Shown: positions 1 through 12,359, counted from the first letter of the stretch. The stretch: DNA of 64,000 bases from Sipunculus nudus (GCA_026874595.1 CM049315.1:66095416-66159415); one strand, 5' to 3'. Made by a program: numbers and translations. Notes: generated from the letters alone by a model not told the origin.

Positions 1-2660
1 CAGGTTAAGGATGAAAGCATTGTGGCCCAAATATAAAAAGTTGCTATAAAGAGTGGCCGGTTGTAAGTCCCCTTCCCAATTACTGTCTCAGAACACTGTG
101 CCCATTTGTAATGCTGGGTATACATAAACACACTTGTGGCTGAGACCCTGCGTAAGGGTCTTAACAAAGAAGTGAGGCTACAGTTCGAAACCCATGACCG
201 ATAGATCACAAGTCCACAAGACCGATAGATCACAAGTGCTATTACAGCACCAGGCTCCACAATATATATTCATATAAATAACCACTCAGACTTGATAAGA
301 ACACTTTTGTTTACAGGGAGCTCTAAAATCACACAATCCTAGACAAATCATGCTATTTTGAAAAAAATATTTGTGTTGCAAGATGCAAAGATTCCTACAT
401 TGGGCCATAAACATACCAAAACATACACTTCACGCATTTGAGAGACAAGAAGCAATCTGCTTATATGAAATTTGATAAACGTAAATTATTTTGGTAAATT
501 CAAAACAGCCTTACTCGTGTAGAAGACATGATCATCGGAGTACTTGTATTTTTGCTTAATTCAGTATTGTTTGATTAATTGATATTTGTGACTCTTGTAT
601 TAGTCTATTTATGTCATGTGTTTGTATTTTAAATAAAAAAAGAGGCTCCAGAGGGGCGACAAGGCCCATGGAAAGGCTGTTAGACCAAATACCTAATAAT
701 TGTTGGGCTTTAAAAAAAACCTGTGAAAGCATCCGACAAATTGACAGTAAACAATGACGTTAGTGAGGGTTATGTAGGAAGTGAAGGCTATCGTAATCAA
801 AGTATCAGCGTCCGGCCGTAAATATCGTAAACTCCACACTGACATGCTGCTGTATCACATATACTCTCTATGGTTAATGTCACGATTTCACGATCGTTTG
901 AAAACCCTTTAAAATCCCATAATTCTTTATATCGGTGTGTCTCAAGGTTAAAGAAACCGCACGGGCTTTTGCATAATATATCTCAGATAAATGGCGGAGC
1001 AGTAAAAGTGATAGATTTAAGTTAGCTAAGAATGTATAAAAAGATGCTCAATCCGCCTGCTGTTGATTAGTGATCGTACTTCGGTAGCGACATGTTATAT
1101 ATAAAAATCGACATTCATTTGCTTTATCCGTGAATTTCTCCGAGGTATATCTATATTTTTTTTCTCGTTTGACCCCATGGATTGCCTGTAAGGCTGATTT
1201 TTTTTATCCCGTAACCTCAGTTCACAATTGTAATCGAGGTCGTTGTTTGAAGTGCTGATTCAGAATTTTTAAGCCACAGGGACCTGGTTACATTCATGCA
1301 CAGAACTGTCCTAAGGCCGAAAATTCGGGCTTCAAACAATGTCAATTGTGATTTTAGGCTGCGGGAGGAAACTTCAGCCTTATTTGCCAGTACTGGTTTC
1401 AAACGATTATGTCATAAAGTTTATATCGGTGCACAGATGAGTCTACCAAGAAACAAGAGTAGGTCTTATCATTAAGAATGCCAACTTGTTAATGCTGTCT
1501 GCTCCCCCCTTCCCACACCCCTTCCAATCCCGCCGCGACACAATATTTATTTAGTTATAGCCAATTTTATTTATAAACGTTATTCAACTTAAATTTGATG
1601 TTTTATCATTGCCAATAAAAGTTATACTTACTCTTCCTTATTTGAAACCTATATCGACAGACTGTAATCAATTTTCAAAAGTTTAATTTTTGCCCAAATT
1701 TTAACTTCAAATTTAATACATGTACTAGTCAGCTTTATGTTAAAATACTTCGGACATTCCGTCTACGGCATTCAATTTCCGAGGGTGTGGAAGGGGGGGG
1801 GGGGGAGGAAATTTCACCGGAAGGTACATGCCATGGTAATCTTCTTTGACTCTTTGGGGCTGTTAGATAAACTTTGGGGATGCCGTGTTGACAGACACAC
1901 AGAACCACAGATAGAAAGGAGATTAATTTGGATACACATCCAGACTCGCCATTTAATTGACTAACCCAACTAAAAATATCAGCATTTGTTCAAGGCAAAA
2001 ATACAAACTAATGGCCTCCTTACTAGGTGGTAGTGGTAGGCTCATAAATCATAAAAAACTGAGAGATGACGAAATACTTCTGTTGTCACTTTAAATGTAT
2101 GCTTTAGTTTACTGTATCGTGCATTAACTGTGATAATTAATATTAATTAACTTAATTCATATGCGATTTGGGGGGGGGGATGGCAAATGCTCAGTTTTGT
2201 AAACCTGTGATTTTAGTTGGGTCTATGAAACCGGATGGAAGGGTTGAAAAGATGGGGAAATGGTAGAACGCTTTGTTGCAAGTCAAAATGCCATGTCCTG
2301 GTTAATAACATATTCAAAATCAGGTGAAATGTTTAAAAACGGTTTGAAATTGATTTTTTTAAATCACCCAGAGAAATATGATGATAATGAGGCTTTCGAT
2401 CAACAAAACAATCTAATTGCATCACGCGAAATTAGGAGTGGCAATTAACCTTTCTAAAAACATGCGACCATTGGCACAATGACCAGGCACAACCTATATA
2501 TTTCAGTGGGAGGGGATTATATTTTAAACCATGTTTGACCGTGTGTATATATGTAATATAAGGTGCTAGTTATGGACAGATTTTATGTCAGTTTTGATTA
2601 AATTGATTGAGTTTGAAACCCATATTGATCCGGTTCCAGGAAAGTAGTTCTATCTATCTC
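1..2660. other. No gene recognised; AT-rich intergenic or intronic DNA
   Basis: Only short open frames (about 60-75 codons) occur here and none shows a known motif, codon bias or splice context I can defend. The stretch has homopolymer G runs near 1793-1805 and 2169-2178 and otherwise ordinary AT-rich sequence. I see no RNA gene or complete repeat in it. Confidence 0.6.
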
Positions 2661-3010
2661 CTATTTATATATTAATTTCTGAACATAGATTTTCGAAATG
2701 AAACAAATTATAACGACAATATGCCATTAGAATGAACACTGACTATCTTAAGAAGTATTTTTAGGTTTTTCACTGGTGACGACTCCTGATTGGGGATTTG
2801 GTTCAACTGGATCCTGTGCCAAGAAAGAGTATACGTTCAAGTAGCAGGCCTGGTGAAATCTCTTGCTTTTAAACCAAGACAAGAGTTCTTTCAAATTCCT
2901 ATCAAACCTAAAAAAAACTTCAGCTAGTCAGTGTTCATTCTTATGGCATACTGTTGATATAATTGTGTCATTTCAAAAATCCATATTCAGAAATTAATAT
3001 ATAATTAGGT
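2661..3010. repeat. Fold-back repeat with about 90-bp arms
   Basis: The left arm, about 2661-2752, reappears as an imperfect reverse complement at about 2921-3010. Both arms contain the block TATATTAATTTCTGAA and the block GAATGAACACTGACTA. About 170 bp separate them. No target-site duplication was identified and there is no coding potential. It is probably a MITE-like or fold-back element, superfamily unknown. Confidence 0.7.
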
Positions 3011-3344
3011 GCACCCGTTGAAATCCCCGGTTCTATAAGATAAATAGTTCTGTAATTAGCAAAACGAGTACGATATCATCATTGCTGGAGTGCTGACAGT
3101 ACAGTATATATAACGATTGCATATTAAAGCCATCTACTGTGAAAGTATTTTGAAGAAATCATATAGATTCCAACAGGATTCAATATTTGTCCTGATCTTT
3201 GTTGATTGACCTGGCATAAGGAGTTTGGGTGAAAACTGACAACGCTCCTTGATAAAAGCAAGTTAACTGCTTCGGGGCTTTTGGTGCAAGTCATTGATAT
3301 AGTGTTACGGGGTGACATAAAAGCGGACCGAACTGTCTCGCTAA

Positions 3345-3425
3345 CGAAGCTTGCTTAGGTAGCGAAGCGGTTTGTACGCCCGACCTGTGACCCGCTAACA
3401 TGGGTTCTAACCCGGGATCGGCCCA
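3345..3425 (+). repeat. tRNA-derived SINE head (probable)
   Basis: The block has a polymerase III A-box-like motif (TAGCGAAGCGG at about 3360) and, about 35 bases on, a B-box-like motif (GGTTCTAACCC, about 3401). This is the spacing of a tRNA gene. It does not fold into a convincing complete tRNA by eye, and the T-loop has TTCTAAC where TTCGAAT is usual. A tRNA-derived SINE head therefore fits better than a functional tRNA. The downstream body and poly(A) end could not be delimited. Confidence 0.45.
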
Positions 3426-3553
3426 ATGTTATTCCCTAACCATTTTTCAACGCAACAAAAGATACAAGTGGTTCTGTCTCCAAGCACATTGATGCAAGAT
3501 TTTATGTACAGATTTTCCTGAAAATTTGTAGAGGGCTAGGGTAAAACCATACA

Positions 3554-4286
3554 CAGTCAAACCTCTATAATGTGGGCACCTTTGGGACTGGGCCGAACTG
3601 GCCACTATATGGAGGTAATAGCTGCCACATTCAGTGCTGCCACCTACTTTAAAATATTACTATAGTTGCACCAGTTATATAGTGTACTTCATTAACATGG
3701 ATGTATTATGTATATGTTCATTCTTCCTTTTTTTAAACATAAAGATAAATAAGTGAAAATATAATTGTTAATATATAAATGTATATATATGTGTGTGCGG
3801 GTGTGTGTGCGTGAGTGTTATAACATATATCGATGGACATAATCTTCAAGCATCTGTCTAATATTTTGATGTACCCAATGCATCCCGAAGCTACCCAATA
3901 TATCCTAAGGTATACCATATTGTTCTAAAAACTCTCTGTAAGATATGCCACTCTCATAATCTGTGAAAAGCTACACCTTTATATTTTAGTCTGGGGTTTA
4001 CATTTTATTATTGGACAGTAACTGAATATGACAAAGAATGCATGCGAATGACCAGTGTCTGGTGTTATCATAAAGTGCAACTGCTAAGTAAACACTGCAC
4101 TGAGAAAAGGGAACTTTATCCTATAACTTTATTTCACAGTACCAGGTAATTGGGTGAATGAACATTGCATCCACTCATGGTATTAACTTTAGCAGTTTCT
4201 TTGCTTCATTGACAGTGGCGTCAGTTTTTCTTCAAGGGTGTGGGGATGACTCGCAACTTTTTTCATACACATACACCCCAACACAC

Positions 4287-4340
<54 letters not shown>

Positions 4341-5181
4341 CTTCCATTGTGTGTATGACAAAATTTCATATATAATACAATTAAGTAAAAGGTTTTAAAA
4401 AAGGTATGTTTCCAGTATATGTTTATTCTAAATCAGGTTAAGATATATAATATTTCATATTTAACTCATAAATGTTACAGTCTATAATTCTAGTTATAAA
4501 TATATACATTTCAAATATATAAATATTATTCTCTGAATATCAGGGGGGATAATTACATTGACCATACTCCCCTTGCTAAAAAAGTGGGGGGTGTATATAC
4601 CCCCCCCCCTCCCATCCCCCCTGTATTGACGCCCCTGTTCATTGACAAAGAAATTCTAATAACTGTCAGATCAAGATATGCCGTTCAGTCCAGTATGTAT
4701 GGCTAATGAGTGGTGCAATTACCGCTGGCTATAAACATAACAGTACCATAGCAGGTCTGACCATACTGAGCAGGCATATCAAAGAAGTCTGATTAGTGTG
4801 CGTGTATCCCATGCCTAGTTATTATCATGATTATGCAATCAGACGGTCATAGACCTCTGACCTATGTTCATCTGTTTGATCATTATCATTAATACTAATA
4901 ATAGTTGAAATAATAATATATGATAATTATCGGTTATTTCGATTACTAATATTTAAAAATTCACAATCCATAAAGCACCTTAAGTTAATTAGGAAGACAC
5001 ATCAGTTGGAAAAATCGATAAAGTGACCACTTTAGCTCGGGAAAAGTGCCAAATTAACAGAATATAGAGATGCTCACATCAGCTAAACATAATAAAGAGA
5101 AAGAAAACGAGACTGGCCAAAAGTGCTTACTTTATAGAGGTGCCCACTTTACAGAGGTGCCCACTAAGAGAGGTTCGACTG
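3554..5181. mobile_element. Pogo/Tigger-type inverted-repeat element, non-autonomous
   Basis: The left end starts CAGTCAAACCTCTATAATG and continues into TGGGCACC. The right end, about 5155-5181, is its inverted partner (reading inward: CAGTCGAACCTCTC, then GTGGGCAC). Ends starting CAGT-AACCTCTAT, with 'accounting' repeats such as ATAGAGGTGCCCAC, are typical of pogo/Tigger-like elements. The flanking TA dinucleotides expected of that group are not conserved (CA at left, TC at right). No transposase is present. A complete hAT-like MITE sits inside it at 4213-4637, so this element is the older insertion. Confidence 0.55.
4213..4637 (+). mobile_element. hAT-like MITE, copy A, with perfect 8-bp target duplication
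   Basis: The element starts CAGTGGCGTCAG and ends ATTGACGCCCCTG, so its terminal inverted repeats are CAGKGGCGTCAAT-like. It is flanked by a perfect 8-bp direct repeat, TTCATTGA, at 4205-4212 and 4638-4645. CAG-GGCG ends with 8-bp duplications are characteristic of the hAT superfamily. Inside lie an (AT)n tract (about 4289-4338) and GGGGGGAT/CCCCCC stretches. There is no transposase gene. Relatives sit at 19935-20293, 21015-21493 and 42133-42425. Confidence 0.85.
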
Positions 5182-7439
5182 TCAAACAATCCATTTATGT
5201 TGGACGTAATCACCATAATATTATTTTTCTTAATACCATTATGACAAAGGACGATTTCATTGTCCCCGTGTACAATTCGTCTATTCGAATGTATTTGCTC
5301 TGCCACTCAACAGGTGAAACCGTGAAAGTGTTAAACGCGATAGGTGTGAACATGAACACGACTGATTTTGGCCTTAACTGTTAAGACCATGGTTATCCTC
5401 AAAGATACGTTTAAAGTATAGATAACAACATACCTGCAAACCCTTAAAATGATTTAAAACGGTGGTGTGCAACAGGTCTCGATGCCAATGCTGACCTAAC
5501 TGAAAAGCCCTCAAATTGAAAGCGAAGTCGTTTGGTCTTTGCTTAGCGTTTGAATTAATAACCACTACTTCCTTCTGAGAGAGTACAATTCCTTTAGAGG
5601 AAACTCAGGACAGGACAGGGCAAGCTTTTTGCCTTGGTCTTGACGGGTCAGTGGGCTCGAAATGCAGGAAATCCCCGGGGCGCCTCCTACAAAGCGTTAT
5701 ATGCGTGAAAGTCCTCAAAAAAACATCGGAAATAGGGGCACCTATTGGGGTAATAATAAAATTATTAATGATGCAGCTTAATAGGAAATTATCCCGCAAA
5801 AGAAAACATACTTGTCCTAGAAGAGCGCACCGACGATACGTGCGCGAAATTTGGAGATTCAAATCAGAGCGGAAGCAGGTAAACCATTTAAAAAAACAAC
5901 TATACGTGTTGAATATATAGATATAAGTGCACTATTTAAGGCAGCTAGTAAAAATCTGCATGACATTATATCGTTTTTTGTCACTGAAACTAAATGTAAG
6001 ATATCATTTTTTACCTCACTAAAAGTACTCTGCTCGTGCTCAGTGCATAAAAATGCACTTGTTTACAATTAAACCTTTCATAAACAATAAAAAAATGTCA
6101 CTGCAAACTCAATAGAGATTATATCTATACTATACAAGAACACGGTATTAGTTACAAAAGTACACTTTATTGGATTACGAACATAAAACAATTCTGTGTT
6201 GATTTAAATAAAGGGGTTTTGCCAGGGATGCTACCTGAAATTTGGGAAGTGATCTTGGTGTAGGTTTGTGCTCTCTGGGTACCCTTGTAAAAGTACAGTT
6301 TTAATAAATTGTGAAGGATTTTAACGATCTGCATGGTGCGGGTATATCAGTGAAGCTGACATGACAGAATCCGGGCTATAAATGTTCAAACAGGAAGATT
6401 TCATCTAGAATAAAATTGAACAAGCAACCTAACGAATTCCCTCATATCTGTAATAAAAGATCAATATCCCTGTCCTGGGGTAAAATGATATCAGTGTATG
6501 ATGTTCTGTATATATTGTACTTTCGTTCCCGACAGTAGTACTCCGGATCAGTGATTAAAGAAATTGTACCCGGGGAATGTTTTCCTACTACACAGGGTGA
6601 CGAGGGAAGTGATACCGTAAGCGCTGTATCAGGTTCTGATATTCCATTTAATTGTTTGGCTTACGGATTATGGCTAGCCCCTCTGTCTGAGTAATCTTAT
6701 ATGTTTTCTTAGGCATCTCATCCTTTACCATCAACAATCAGTAATCATTACCTTAGGCTATGTTATGAAAGTATAATGCTGCTAAAGAGAAGAACACGTT
6801 ACTATGCCAGGCATGTGTTAGATTCCATAAATACATTCAGGGAAATAACTATCGTGGAAACACATGTTACAGTCCACACAGTTCTAACAGTTTAAATGAA
6901 TAAGATACTTCAGTTCTCGAATTTACATATATTTTTTTAATTTAGGTATTCATCTTAGTCGAAATTTTCAATGAAACATGGAGGCAAGAGATATATGAGA
7001 AATCTTTGAAAAAAAAGGCCTTTATTGGAGACTGAATTATACATGTGTAAGAATTGGTGCCAAATATTATTTTCATGATCCTGTCGAACCTCAAATGGTT
7101 TAAGTGCCATATCATTAATATCTACAAAAAAAGGAATACTTTGTATATAAGATGTCTGACTTTGGAATAGGATGTTTTGTCATATTAGAAATTAAACCAA
7201 TGAGAGCTCTGTGAGCAACCTAGTGTTCGAACCCAGAAAATAATGCCATACAGCCTTACGAATTTTTATCGCAATAATGAATGTGGTTAATACATTTGTA
7301 CATGATATGGACAATCTTTTCTCATACTTTTTTCGTCAAAGTCTATAGATAAGGGAAAAATGGATATGTAACAAAACGTTCACATTTCCAAAAGCATTGT
7401 TCCAAGGTTTTAACAGCAGCTGTAATATTAAATTCCCAT
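5182..7439. other. No gene recognised
   Basis: A pair of overlapping opposite-strand open frames at 5605-5920 and a 104-codon frame at 5070-5384 are the longest. Neither shows a recognisable domain, and part of the second lies inside the end of the pogo-type element. The rest is AT-rich, with no repeat I could pair elsewhere in the window. Confidence 0.5.
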
Positions 7440-7712
7440 AGTCTTGTTACTGCCTCCGCCTGGAGGGTATGTGTTCATCCCCGTTTTTGTGTGTGTTTGT
7501 GCGTGTGTGTTTGTTCACAACATAACTCACGCAATCAAGAACGGAATCTCGTGAAATTTTCTAGGCATTTCGTGAATGGGCTAATGAAGAAACGACTAGA
7601 TTTTGGTGTGGATCCGAAACATAACCAGGATTCAGGAACGGGGGTTATGTTGTGAACAAACACGCAAACGGGATAGAACGCTTACCCTCTTGTCTGAGGC
7701 AATAATACTCTG
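7440..7712. repeat. Inverted-repeat (MITE-like) element of about 270 bp
   Basis: The left arm (about 7443-7526) includes a CTGCCTCCGCCTGGAGGGTA block, a GT-rich stretch and GTTTGTTCACAACATAAC. The right arm (about 7644-7709) is the imperfect reverse complement, ending with TACCCTCTTGTCTGAGGCA. The spacer contains the phrase GAATCTCGTGAAATTTTC. No coding capacity is present. The termini and target duplication are not resolved. Confidence 0.65.
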
Positions 7713-8154
7713 TTCCAAGCTATTTTTTCCACTCTACATAATAAAAACTTCAAAATGGACATTAACATTCACGTTTCTATGAAACCAGATTCTTAGACAC
7801 CTTTCGGTAATTTTATACTTTGCAGCATTTTCAGTCCTAGGTTGGATTTCTACCAGTGTAAGAACATCTGTCCATTTTAAATGTTCAATAATTTTATAAA
7901 TACACTGATAAAATATTTAAGAAGGACAAGAGCACGTCAGTGGTGAATATACTGGTAATGTTGCATAGGAATATTATTGCAAACATTGACGTAAGATAAA
8001 TCCAAGAGGATTACATTATTTAGATCAAATGAAGTTTAGGTATTGGCCATGAAATTATGCTTGTATTTCTTGATCAGTATGAAAGCTGCTTTGCCAATGT
8101 TTAGATTTTAATAATCCTATACTCAGTAATTTCTACAAATAGTCATAAATATGC

Positions 8155-8255
8155 CATGATAATCTATGGAAGTGTATTGTTGCCAACTGGTAAAAGAAAA
8201 AAATATTTCATACGTACGACATACTATCTCGTACGTAGGACATAATTTCGTACGA
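8155..8255 (+). repeat. Dispersed repeat with CGTACGACAT motifs, copy 1
   Basis: About 100 bp, with the block TATTGTTGCCAACTGGTAAAA followed by an A/T run and clustered CGTACGACATA and ATCTCGTACG motifs. It is repeated in inverted orientation at about 12360-12475. The two copies align over most of their length with scattered substitutions, so this is an interspersed family. Autonomous partner and class are not visible here. Confidence 0.7.
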
Positions 8256-8440
8256 AAATGAGGAATGCGATTTATTGCTTACGAGACGTAGGAGATTTAC
8301 GGACACATGGACACACAGCTTCGTGTTGCCCTCTGCATGTAGTTCAAACTTGAGATCATGCACTTCGTTTCATAATATTTGATTCATTGGCCTCTCCATA
8401 CGAGCATTTCTGTATCCAAAAATTCTACCAAAATACTACA

Positions 8441-8445
<5 letters not shown>

Positions 8446-8499
<54 letters not shown>
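8446..8499. repeat. (AT)n microsatellite
   Basis: An uninterrupted AT dinucleotide tract of about 54 bp. A second tract lies at about 8729-8769. Open reading frames through them translate as alternating Tyr-Ile and are artefacts. Confidence 0.95.
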
Positions 8500-8501
<2 letters not shown>

Positions 8502-8726
8502 CCAGTGACTTTACCCCGCAACTGATATTCACAGCACTATTAGGTTATAACATCTGAATGTTGCCACACGCTCTCAGCGTGTGGTACGCAACTAATTAGT
8601 CATGAAATGCCTAAAGAAAAACAAGTTTAGTTCTTTCTTCTTTCTGTACAACATAGAAATGCTCTCGTCACCCATCTTGCACTCTGCCAACCGTTTTTGC
8701 AACAAATTATGACTATACACAACTGC

Positions 8727-8772
<46 letters not shown>

Positions 8773-8987
8773 TAACACTACACACACATATATATATATA
8801 TTCACAACAATATATATTAAAGGTGTGGGTATATATATATACATTAACTAGCTGTATATTATATCTTACTAATAGTTTTAAGAAATACTGACAATTGAAC
8901 GGGTTTAAACTGATATTTTTGCACATTTCAACAGGGAATAGAAGTTTCACTTTTTGATTGCACCGTCTCCACTTTTTTTCGGTTTTT

Positions 8988-9870
8988 AGCTCAGCTGACT
9001 GAAAAGTGAACTGAGGTATAGGAATGGCACTTTGTCCGTCGTCCGTCCGGAAGTCCTTCTGTCCGTTAGCAAGCCCGCTGACCCTAGAAGCTTCCAAGTT
9101 AATATCCATGGAGGTAAATAAAGCAATCTCCTTGGAAAACCTGAAATTAAGGTCAAGGTGAAGGTCACAGAGGCCATTTGTCCACAAATTAGTTTCCAGA
9201 TGGTTTGAGATATTAGTTTCAAACTTGACTTAGGTATGGCCGATTACTACAGTTAGAACTCTTTTCGGAAATGAGGCCAAAGGTCAAGGTCACATGATCC
9301 ATTTCTTTAAAAAGATTTCGATACATTTTAAGCTTAACTTTTAAGCATAAACCTTCAATCTTCCTGTAATTGCTCATCTGCTTACAGCGAAAGATTCTTT
9401 TCGATTATCGGTCACAGGGCAAGGTCATGATCACAGGGCCATTTACAATAGGTTTATTTCACAAATTGATTTATAGACGATAACTCTACTTTGGACAGAC
9501 AGATCGGCTTTAAACTTGATTTATTACCGATTCATCACTAAAGTAAGAATTATTCGATTTTGAGGTCCTGAGGTCCAAGGTAAAGGTCACAGCACCCACA
9601 CATTTAACGAGATTGTGGATGCATTGTAAATTAAACTTTTCATCCAAAACCTTCCATCTTTCACATTTGGCTTAACTGCCCGAAGTGGAAGAAATCTGTA
9701 GATTTTGAGATTACGTGGTCAGAGCTTAAAATGGTGTAGGTTCATGGATAAAAAAGTTCTCAGATTTATTGGTCACAAGGTCAAGGTCACAGGACCCAAA
9801 TTATGATAAGGATAATAAAAATATCCTTATAGATAAATTCAGCTAAGGGTCGAGACCCATGGGTCCCTAG
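8988..9870 (+). repeat. AGCTCAG-palindrome / CGTCCGTC interspersed repeat, with AGGTCA-rich body
   Basis: The repeat begins with AGCTCAGCTGACT and GTGAACTGAGG, an imperfect palindrome, followed by TTTGTCCGTCGTCCGTCCGG. The body (about 9100-9800) contains several degenerate units centred on AAGGTCAAGGTCACAG-like words, at about 9148, 9283, 9420, 9570 and 9777. Related heads occur at 18517, 57952 (inverted) and 58829, which makes this a family. No open reading frame of interest. The boundaries are approximate. Confidence 0.6.
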
Positions 9871-9892
9871 TTATGAAGATTTTTTCCACTGT

Positions 9893-10351
9893 AAGGGGCG
9901 GATTTAGGGGGGGACTAGAACTATGGGAAATATAAAGAAGTAGTGAACACCTTAAAACAGAGCTGGATTTTATTTTTATATAACACATTTATTTAGCACT
10001 CTTTTCATATATCAAATTTGTTCAGAATTACTTAAAATATGACGTAAAACGTAGAATAAAGAATCAATAATCAAGAAAGTATAAAAGTGTCTACCGAACC
10101 GGCCTCTCTGATATGGATTGGTAGAAGATTTCAAAGACTAGACACAAATATTTATTGCCTTAGGTTATACTTCTGACACTGGGAGTGACTAATGTCCTCT
10201 GACCTGCTTGTAAGAATCTTGTCAAATTTTGCATTATGATACTTTTAAAACTACCCAAGATTACGCCGTTATAGCCGAGTTTTCTTCATTTTGAGAGGTG
10301 GTTGTCCACTCTTATACCTCCCCTTCTGCGCATCCCCTGTATCCGCCCCTG
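9893..10351. mobile_element. Possible second hAT-like MITE
   Basis: The left end reads AAGGGGCGGATTTAGGGGGG and the right end CCCCTGTATCCGCCCCTG, so the ends form an imperfect inverted repeat (CAGGGGCGGAT-type, reading inward). This end sequence is hAT-like. Unlike the copies at 4213 and 21015, no 8-bp direct repeat is preserved. The interior is AT-rich and non-coding. Confidence 0.4.
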
Positions 10352-11065
10352 TTTGTAATCAACAGGGACGGTCATCTTGTATTTGATCATAAATTGAACT
10401 GTATACCTCGGGCCCACTAAAAACCTGTTACCCAGGAAGGTGTAATGAAAACCTGTCAAGACTAGATGGATGGAACATTTTCTTAAATTTCACCGAAATT
10501 AAACTCTTTTACCTAATTCAGACGAAACTGGCCGAATTTCTCAACAATGGCTGCATGACTGTTATTTTGGGGATCACCTGAGCATTTAACTGAAGCCACC
10601 TCCTTTATGGCTTAATTAAAAGCGAGTCAATACCTAGAAGTATTTATGTTTGATGTTACTTTCCACGACAGTTTTCATCACATATGACCCAGGTGAACAC
10701 TAGCACTTGTACATGGTCTCGTTTCCAAATTCTATTTCCACATTAATTTAGCTCCATAAGCTTATGAATCCCCAAAAGAAAAATACACAGCTGCGTTCCT
10801 TGCACGTCTGGATATTTCATCTGGTTTAATTAATATGACAGACAGCACTTCACAGTCATTACAATGCTATTACTAGTTTATCCACTTACTGAGTCAGCCT
10901 GTAACAGTGCGGGCAATATCTTATAAGACTTTCAGTCTTTTCACACACACACATATACACACCTACCCTCCTACACATGTATTGATATAATTGATGTATT
11001 CCGCTGCCTTGGAATATATCAGAATCCTAACACACTAAAGAATAATAAATCGGGTGGCATTTATA

Positions 11066-11066
<1 letters not shown>

Positions 11067-11120
<54 letters not shown>
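11067..11120. repeat. (AT)n microsatellite at the left edge of the fold-back
   Basis: An AT tract of about 54 bp. It abuts the outer end of the left arm of the inverted repeat at 11180-12146; a matching (AT)n tract (about 12142-12172) abuts the outer end of the right arm. Confidence 0.95.
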
Positions 11121-11126
<6 letters not shown>

Positions 11127-11207
11127 GTGTTACCCTCCGATGTAAAGTGCTCTATGGCCTACAGACCAGGCCAGAGCGGTATAACGCTGAAGAAAAACAA
11201 CACTGTA

Positions 11208-11260
11208 AATTCCCTACAGTCTGTTTCACGGGGTGCGACCCGATCATCATGTGATTGTTG
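11208..11260 (-). ncRNA. Hammerhead-ribozyme relic, degraded copy
   Basis: Read on minus, this copy matches the hammerhead at 44630-44677 through stem II, GAAAC and the ACAGACTGTA stem III/cleavage region. The invariant CUGANGA box has become ATGATGA, and stem I is disrupted (AATCAC against GGGAAT). It should be inactive. Confidence 0.6.
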
Positions 11261-12067
11261 ATAAAATGAAGCTAACGGCGTAGTTTGAAAAGCCGAGACT
11301 TTACGAGATAACGAGATTATGCTTTGTTCGTATTGGGGGGGGGGGGGGGGGGGACATTGAATGACTGACACTGATCCTATCGTCCTCGGGGGCACAATAG
11401 GATTGGGCGGGGTACACGTGCGATACTGGAACATAACAGGATACAGAGGTTTATTGTGGTTTTAATGTTTATAATTAATACAAAGATATTTATCAGGAAA
11501 CCTATTAGCAAGTAAGCTGATATTTAATAGGGTCCTGGGTAAAGTAACATTTCAGTAGTATACACATATGATATAAATATACAATACACATATACTATGA
11601 AAATATACAATTCAAAAGGCAAATTTACAATTTAAAAAGGAATATAAAAGGCAAATGTACTATACTCATACCAAGTGGTGCAGGTCTCCCAGTTGAAGGT
11701 CGTAAAGCCCCTTAGACCAGGATAAAGTTGAACTTTCCTGTCATCCAATGGACTCCACGAGCCAGCAGTGGTAGAGCAACAACCTGAACAGATGAGTCTG
11801 CCCAGCGGATCCTCGTGGTGGTGGGGGGGGGGGGGGGGGTGAGATGAGCGGGCACGTAGAATTTAGTATGAATGCTAGATTTTAAAACATTTCAGAGTGA
11901 ATTTGTTTTGGTGGCGGCACTTAGAATTTCAGCTCTTGAGTTCAACAATGAGGACAATAGGATCAGTGTCAGTTATTCAATGTTCCATCCAATACGAACA
12001 AAGCATAATCTCGTAATCTCGTAAGTCTCGGCTTTTCAAACTACGCCGTTAGCTTCATTCTAACAAC

Positions 12068-12115
12068 ATTCACCTAATGATCGGTTCGCACCCCGTGAAA
12101 CAGACTGTAGTGAAT
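12068..12115 (+). ncRNA. Hammerhead-ribozyme relic, core mutated
   Basis: ATTCAC at the 5' side pairs with GTGAAT at the 3' side (stem I). A GC hairpin is followed by GAAA and an ACA/TGT stem III ending in GTA, the expected cleavage triplet. The core box reads CTAATGA rather than CTGANGA, losing an invariant G, and stem II also has a G-to-T change. This is probably a dead copy. Confidence 0.65.
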
Positions 12116-12139
12116 TTACAGTGTTGTTTTTCTTCAGCG

Positions 12140-12176
<37 letters not shown>

Positions 12177-12359
12177 ATATGTATGTGTGTGTGTTGGTGT
12201 AGCAGATAAAAAATTCAATAACATAACAACGGTGTTCCAGCGGTTGCGAAGAGGAGGGGATGTTGTATAGTTAGGGTTGAACACGCCTTATTTAACATAT
12301 ATAAAGCATTATATTAGGTCTGTTGTGTATAGTCTGTGTATCAGATCCGTAAGACTAAT

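Larger units (their letters stand above)
11180..12146. repeat. Large inverted repeat carrying two hammerhead relics
   Basis: The left arm (about 11180-11389) and right arm (about 11949-12146) are reverse complements over about 200 bp. Shared blocks include ATAACGCTGAAGAAAAACAA, GTTTCACGGGGTGCGA, TTTGAAAAGCCGAGACTT and GATCCTAT. The spacer is about 560 bp with two poly(G) runs (about 11335-11353 and 11822-11840). Each arm carries one copy of the hammerhead-like repeat, close to the outer edge next to an (AT)n tract. No protein-coding gene is seen. It may be two repeat copies in inverted orientation or one fold-back element. Confidence 0.8.

Noticed and set aside
5605-5920. Pair of overlapping opposite-strand frames of 85 and 89 codons
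   Set aside because: No motif in either, no splice or start context, and overlap on both strands argues for chance in a slightly GC-richer patch.
11748-11815. tRNA-like AGTGGTAGAGCA word with CCACGAG...CTCGTGG ends
   Set aside because: An A-box-like word is present but there is no B box and no cloverleaf; insufficient for a tRNA or SINE call.
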